Part shown: piece after piece, positions 63,001 through 64,000 of the stretch
How the letters are laid out: every line of letters begins with the position of its first letter
Numbering within the stretch: the first letter of the stretch is position 1
From: Endotrypanum monterogeii
Taxonomy: Eukaryota > Euglenozoa > Kinetoplastea > Trypanosomatida > Trypanosomatidae
Assembly (NCBI GenBank): GCA_000333855.2
Contig: CM007346.1
Location: 253,046-317,045, forward strand
Length of the DNA: 64,000 nt
Direction: 5' to 3'
The notes under the pieces: model-generated
Databases searched by the model: none
What the model was told of the DNA's origin: nothing
Seen by the model: the letters and a program-made list of their open reading frames with translations, nothing else
Program-made: the position numbers and the translations under genes

Positions 63001-63272
63001 ACAGCTCTACACTGGATGAGAGCAAACCAGGTGAGCTCTACAAGCCAATGCCGGTCATTCACCTCGAACCTGTAGACTTGAAGGAGGTGACGTCAGCGTC
63101 TGACACCTATGCATGTCCTCTCTACAAGACGTCCGCGCGTGTCGGCACTCTTTCCACAACGGGCTTGTCGACCAACTATGTGGTCACGCTCGATCTCAAA
63201 TCCAAGCCAGGTGTAATCTCGAAGCACTGGATTGAACGAGGAGTGGCGCTGTTGTGCATGTTAGACGACTAG
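50913..63272 (+). CDS. Axonemal dynein heavy chain, single-headed inner-arm type
   Basis: A complete heavy chain of 4119 aa if started at the ATG at 50913. An in-frame ATG at 50742 would add 57 residues, starting with a hydrophobic leader not expected in a dynein. The tail covers about residues 1-1330. The AAA ring shows P-loops GPAGTGKTE at 1381 (AAA1, with the CFDEFNRIE Walker B), GQTFSAKS at 1662 (AAA2), GVTGTGKS at 2089 (AAA3, with LFVDDINMP) and GMGGTGRQS at 2441 (AAA4; Arg is normal here). The coiled-coil stalk and microtubule-binding tip lie at about 2690-2980, then AAA5, AAA6 and the C-terminal domain. Length and the AAA2 loop shape (GxxF.xK) resemble the DNAH3/7/12 group. It would drive flagellar bending as an inner-arm motor. 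The first ~2.5 kb use visibly more AT-rich codons than the rest. Confidence 0.96.
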   Translation: MDSKNPSYRRKLEESARPKTVAGCRLEAHVNSGLELAQNARQLYRFQNPSSFKFHGSLAASGKLAEELRKAAGMRTTTDTAAVAALSVGDDKDVELLRLIQKACRRPARAHEKRVAPNDEPVLRNIHTSEEAVAFFTANGNSTSVKHIFLNYAPKGLDFRPYDLVTAKKGHEDPEHHILSATGIVHVRPGQPSDVMTLADWMKEASLFNILRKIPFFKNFLLYKAFLRLQARLRQRIYNATRKSLLTDLLVAKRTFAFPMLELIKHLHSITETKLIEYDTHGKHDLVADEYSLEQSFHRQKASVFVTGVAEGTEEKLTKLVEILRHRADVPDLNTQQALEQYLLTVAASEMSDTRTKRKAKSMIEARLDLERRTRELKRSLVEYSKLHIFVRLIDLVCSEKLFQRVLSVLQNFLNIIRAQAQSEIRKVGFQVLLRPGETTIVFDPKESVLRALVAELFSGSTEAVTTGPRLCDLKYFKALFPSPPKLWSISEELRSNSRMDYINKSLLSIVRSDYEKADNRLVTYLTTLPHIHFLQKTWEEISNECKQETGESILSAASLAKLYRRLQEAQDSLRVLIATYVGSLLWINAAKLKTEIEPCLIALRDALNGYLRNTARDMIRELNAYFKSKTQAMNERPQTLREFADYTSIFKEISANTSQTDAKVAQAEALCELMDRQQVDFNDDEDKQLRERTLSGSSATESLRSLFEEARTRAEEFIEENMPTHVDTLQSEVANVEEECSGLNEILLGEEFALLTDNTEPLLQYLADINEKLAEVESSQDQLSRFAELFDLPPLDWSIVSDVKTLYQAREETWNILDLFSKKSEYWFQTPVKELDTGDMEEQVNLMIRRAGLVNRTMLERNYEDEVAPHLLQELQSIRTNMAVIHDCGNKHMTAEHWSIVLKEVTGTAYSYHDDLNLSSLEEWDIFSFKEVLSEQSGLATGEWKISNDLDVIRQRWDTLNFTTKPYKNRDGLFILGDLEEIIQQLDDHQIELQTTMASRFVAPVRGKVEKWIRDLRTIGSVIEEWITLQKNWMYLEFIFSSDDIKEQLPEESAMFDNVDRLFRSLTSKANNQKNVFQICTEEGVLEDLVKSNKNIDIIQKKLEDYLETKRIAFPRFYFLSNDELLSILSDVRNPNAVQPHLSKCFDSIASLRFLDDECTQILAMISGEGEEVPFETPVFPVGNVEQWLSDIESVMKTSLFAHMHRTIEMAPQRQREEWIFQHPAQCIQAVDMILWTGQVEAAIVAGSLQSFYQDYHGQILQMVSLTRQSLSKLQRTLVGTLIVLNVHNRDIVEKLSTEGVTSVEDFAWYQQLRYYWESDARQGRGDVKNVAIHHTNAHLWYGYEYLGNQPRLVITPLTDRAFLTCTNALAMNLGAAPQGPAGTGKTESVKDLGKALARQVVVFNCSDGIHYKMMSRMFAGLAQAGAWACFDEFNRIELEVLSVIAQQMLDIVLALGQKLERMDFDGHPIRLSPNFGVFITMNPGYAGRTELPDNLKALFRPICMMIPDYALIAEIMFYSEGFANARTLAQKMVQLYKLSSEQLSKQDHYDFGMRAVKSILVMAGSLKRKNPDDSEDMLLIRAMQDANVPKFLREDTILFMALVKDLFPTIVVEESPNTLLFDYIQEQFTTDGLQVVSGLLTKAMQLFDTLVVRHGVMLVGQTFSAKSTVLRTVQRSLTRIKKDGHDAEGQVPLFNSVHIHLLNPKSVTMGELYGQVNEMTREWSDGILSNIARGITRSALMQPDRQWVVFDGPVDAVWIENMNTVLDDNKLLCLFNGERIKLPATATFMFEVQDLRVASPATVSRCGMVYMEPYYLDGNRGWVPIAQSLVKTKAKTDTRLQEDRLLELLNMLLPDALDFIRGRCREWVPSVDAQLAVNCVELLQGFLATAEDSTVWPSGAITPVEASGTGDGDGNGGKRRSTIKHTTGHRSSGFGANTLIESTPAEFARPEINNVTAEAPDERRLFDMYFIMALVWSVGGNLRDDSRDAFETFLREKIEAVLPGLLPAPHSVASAASGEVLPRTSLYDCVVHRPSMQFITWNHLVSTFMYDSQSSYFDLVVPTAEGVALSTLLGVLMTSSQHVLVNGVTGTGKSLGITSFLTSTLHTDDPASSWESFSIVFSAQTRSKDIEDRLENKLYKLRSTALGPTPGKRAILFVDDINMPTPEIYGASPPLELLRQLFSQGGFYDTHKSPALFKELHNVLLLAACGVPGGGRNEMTQRLTSRFHLICQPALSQVSTRRIFGSLLHGFLHQWGSSEIQALSTKLVAATLGCYERITQEKLPTPTRSHYTFNMRDLGKVIQGIMQTSPRVTSSQEAFYSVFLHEASRIFHDRLVDAADRAWWWSTLSEVCSTVLEHPWSSAYEELIFGDFMRRDHAHYEEITEPIDAIAQTLAEYQKGFNMEYNKEVELVFFKDAVQHVARLCRVLRQPRGHALVVGMGGTGRQSLCKLAAFICSLPIYEVTITRTFSMIEFHDGLKKVLLDSARHNKPVLFFLSDSQLVYEEMLEDINNLLNTGEVPNLMESEDVDQIVEAVRPYAVAAGKRETRNTIFSHFVSMCRDQVHIVMAMSPVGDQFRRRLRMFPSLVNCCAIDWFDQWPRDALTSVAERVLADLSMEEAEKSHLIELCVSIHVDVQEASELFFSELRRRTYTTPTSYLGLLTSYRQLLEEQDRSVTTQVERYQGGLDTLHSTRAMVDVMKVKLIEMQPKLVEAVKSTEEIMGRVEKEQESAEVVRAQCAEEEEAASDIQAEADSIRGECQAELDKAMPILKAAEDALADLRPDDIREVRSFLKPAVRVVLVLEAVLVLLGEKDLTWDRAKLVMSRMDFIKDLQNYKRDDLSERTIRSIQKYINNPDFQPEEVAKSSKACKSLAMWVMAMNNYYEVVKVVAPKRARLAEAEGKVAVATQALQAARGGLRSIEEKLDALQTEMRENVLKRQQLEEDIDLTTVRLERSEQLMNGLASEQARWVEAVSKLMAEKAGHPGTMALAAGAVAYLGPFTAPYRDRLLRAWYARCLELGLPVSASNFQLSSIMDPVQIRTWAQQGLPTDPFSVENGVIVRKSRRWCLCIDPQGQAVSWIRAMEKENNLRVLKLTDSNYMRSLENAIRVGLPVLIENVGESLDAALDPLLLQHTYRSQGRLLMKLGDTEVDYDPNFRLYMTTKLANPFFLPELQIKVTILNFTVTQAGLENQLLADVVRVEMAELEQRADQTVLDIARGKDELKALEDKILKLLVSSTGNILDNEQLVNTLQEAKATSESVGEALQVSVETQRDIEMARDRYRPVARRGATVYTVITELSGLNHMYQNSLDFFKQLFVLTLRQTEREDSVDRRVATLLPAVTLRSYNTICRGLFESDKLIFAALLYVHVARQEGTITDEEWSFLLKGSEGKRLVDEELDPPPVWLPLQSWNELTALAVALPAFASLKDSVIDNEAEWEEWYGRKKGYESYPASLGPYSTWQRLLILKVFREDLLNYGLSCLIELELGKAFTESPAFDLAGCYQDSTPTAPVIFVLTPGTDPTQLFTEFAERKGFGSRKMMLSLGQDQGRKAEEMIRISSTETGAWVYLQNCHVYTSWMPSLERILEELTQREVHRDFRLWLTTMPVASFPVLLLQSGVKVVKESPQGLKANMRDAFAATMTDEMWNNCPRNPTTWRRMLLSLTFFHAVIQERRRFGALGWNIPYEWSQPDLSASLQSLQTYLKDEGEAVPWSALRYMTGVINYGGRVTDFLDSRCLSTILEKFFNDSVVAENTQYDVAPGGVYHIPKDVSSLENIRTYLSDLPTFESPELFGLHANADITFNKNTVRRQLSVILSVQPRTKAVAGGSPEDKVLDMVTEFQRRLPAAIDRARAHPETYRLTPAGTMISLGTVALQEILFFNAVLAKLERTLQLLRRAIKGEVVMSAELEAMFDAMILGYVPKLWHDGGYLSRKPLASWYEDTLKRIEFFRDWNDNGQPISFWISGFFFPQGFLTGVLQTYSRLHQAPIDEVKFRTRVTCYELPEDIEDNVENGVYIHGAFVEGAGFNLDSSTLDESKPGELYKPMPVIHLEPVDLKEVTSASDTYACPLYKTSARVGTLSTTGLSTNYVVTLDLKSKPGVISKHWIERGVALLCMLDD

Positions 63273-64000
63273 GTCTCTTCTAAAGTCCTGCATCATCTCC
63301 TCATACATTTTTCTAAGTATCTGTATGCGGTGTCACAATACATCCCCCCTTTTCTATGTACAATACACTCGCTTTCCTTTTGTTTTCGTAATTTTACAGT
63401 CCGACGCAGTAGACATTTCTGTTGCGGTTGTGGATCACTATTTTTCTTATTAATATTATTATAGTTGTTGTTGTTGTTGCCCACTCCGCCCACCCACTCT
63501 CCTTTTCGATAAACTCTTCCCTGTGCGGGTCACTTCTCTGCGCCTGTGTGTGTGTGTGGCAAACTTCTGTTGTCGCCGTCGTAGTCTTTTTTTTTTTCCT
63601 AAGGGTAGGTGAGTGGGCGGGGAGGGAGGGGGTGGGGAAGCGCACATGCGCCTCTTTTCAGGCCCGAGGTGTTTTGAGTATCTTAGACTATGTATAGACC
63701 TGTGCACCATGCGCTTGTCCAAACAATCATGCCTTTCAGGATACACACACACGTACATACACATGTGTTGTGATCACCAGTGGTGCCCCCACGCTCATAG
63801 CGCTATACAGCTATGAACTCATGTGCTTCCACTTTCTCTCGGTTGTGCGAAGGTGTTTGCGTGTGCGTGTGCGTGTATCGGAAAAAAAAAAGGAGTCTGC
63901 GAGGGAAAATATTTCCCAGGAGCCCCCACTGTGAGTTCGCTTCCTGTGAGCGGTTAGAAAAGGGAATAGAAGCTCATAGGCGGTAGTGCTTTATTCGCGA
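63273..64000. other. 3' flank of the dynein gene
   Basis: No supported gene is seen. The plus strand is pyrimidine-rich just after the stop, with a (TTG)n run near 63463-63480, (TG)n at 63547-63558, a T run near 63588-63597, (GTGTGC)n near 63859-63876 and an A run near 63882-63890. It should hold the dynein 3' UTR and perhaps the acceptor region of the next plus-strand gene outside the window. Confidence 0.55.

Overview
This window is nuclear DNA of a trypanosomatid, most likely of the Leishmania lineage. The reasons are: single-exon genes in long head-to-tail runs on one strand, GC-rich codons, pyrimidine tracts followed by AG (trans-splice acceptors) upstream of ATGs, long intergenic spacers packed with (TG)n, (TA)n and homopolymer runs, and kinetoplastid-style proteins. 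From memory, the gene content (uS9 at one end, an axonemal dynein heavy chain at the other) resembles Leishmania chromosome 26; this was not checked.

Layout. From base 1 to about 49.07 kb all supported genes are on the minus strand, so they belong to one polycistronic unit transcribed right to left. In transcription order it holds: a 65-aa coiled-coil-like protein (49.05 kb), a CCCH zinc-finger protein, glucosidase II beta, a mucolipin/polycystin-like channel, an SRPK-family kinase with a very long N-terminus, the 60S export adaptor NMD3, a 1754-aa protein of unknown function, a PH-like-domain protein, a DNAJC11-like J protein, a PIF1-like protein with three C-terminal zinc fingers, a glutaredoxin-fold protein, an OGFr-domain protein, a divergent Hsp70 and the start of ribosomal protein uS9, which is cut by the window edge. 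From 50.9 kb to 63.27 kb one gene on the plus strand encodes a complete axonemal dynein heavy chain. The 49.07-50.9 kb interval is therefore a divergent strand-switch region, which in these organisms is where RNA polymerase II starts in both directions. It is complicated by a 503-bp perfect duplication on either side of a 20-N gap, which looks like an assembly artefact.

There is no operon logic by function; gene order in trypanosomatids reflects co-transcription, with regulation after transcription. Several products are nevertheless unusual versions of known families: an Hsp70 without room for its beta substrate-binding domain, a J protein with HTD in place of HPD, a PIF1-like ATPase with damaged Walker motifs fused to zinc fingers, and a glutaredoxin-like protein with no active-site cysteine. 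Intergenic DNA makes up well over a third of the window. It includes a 5.1-kb gene desert (36.0-41.1 kb) and two assembly gaps inside microsatellites. No tRNA, rRNA, transposon ORF or CRISPR array was recognised.
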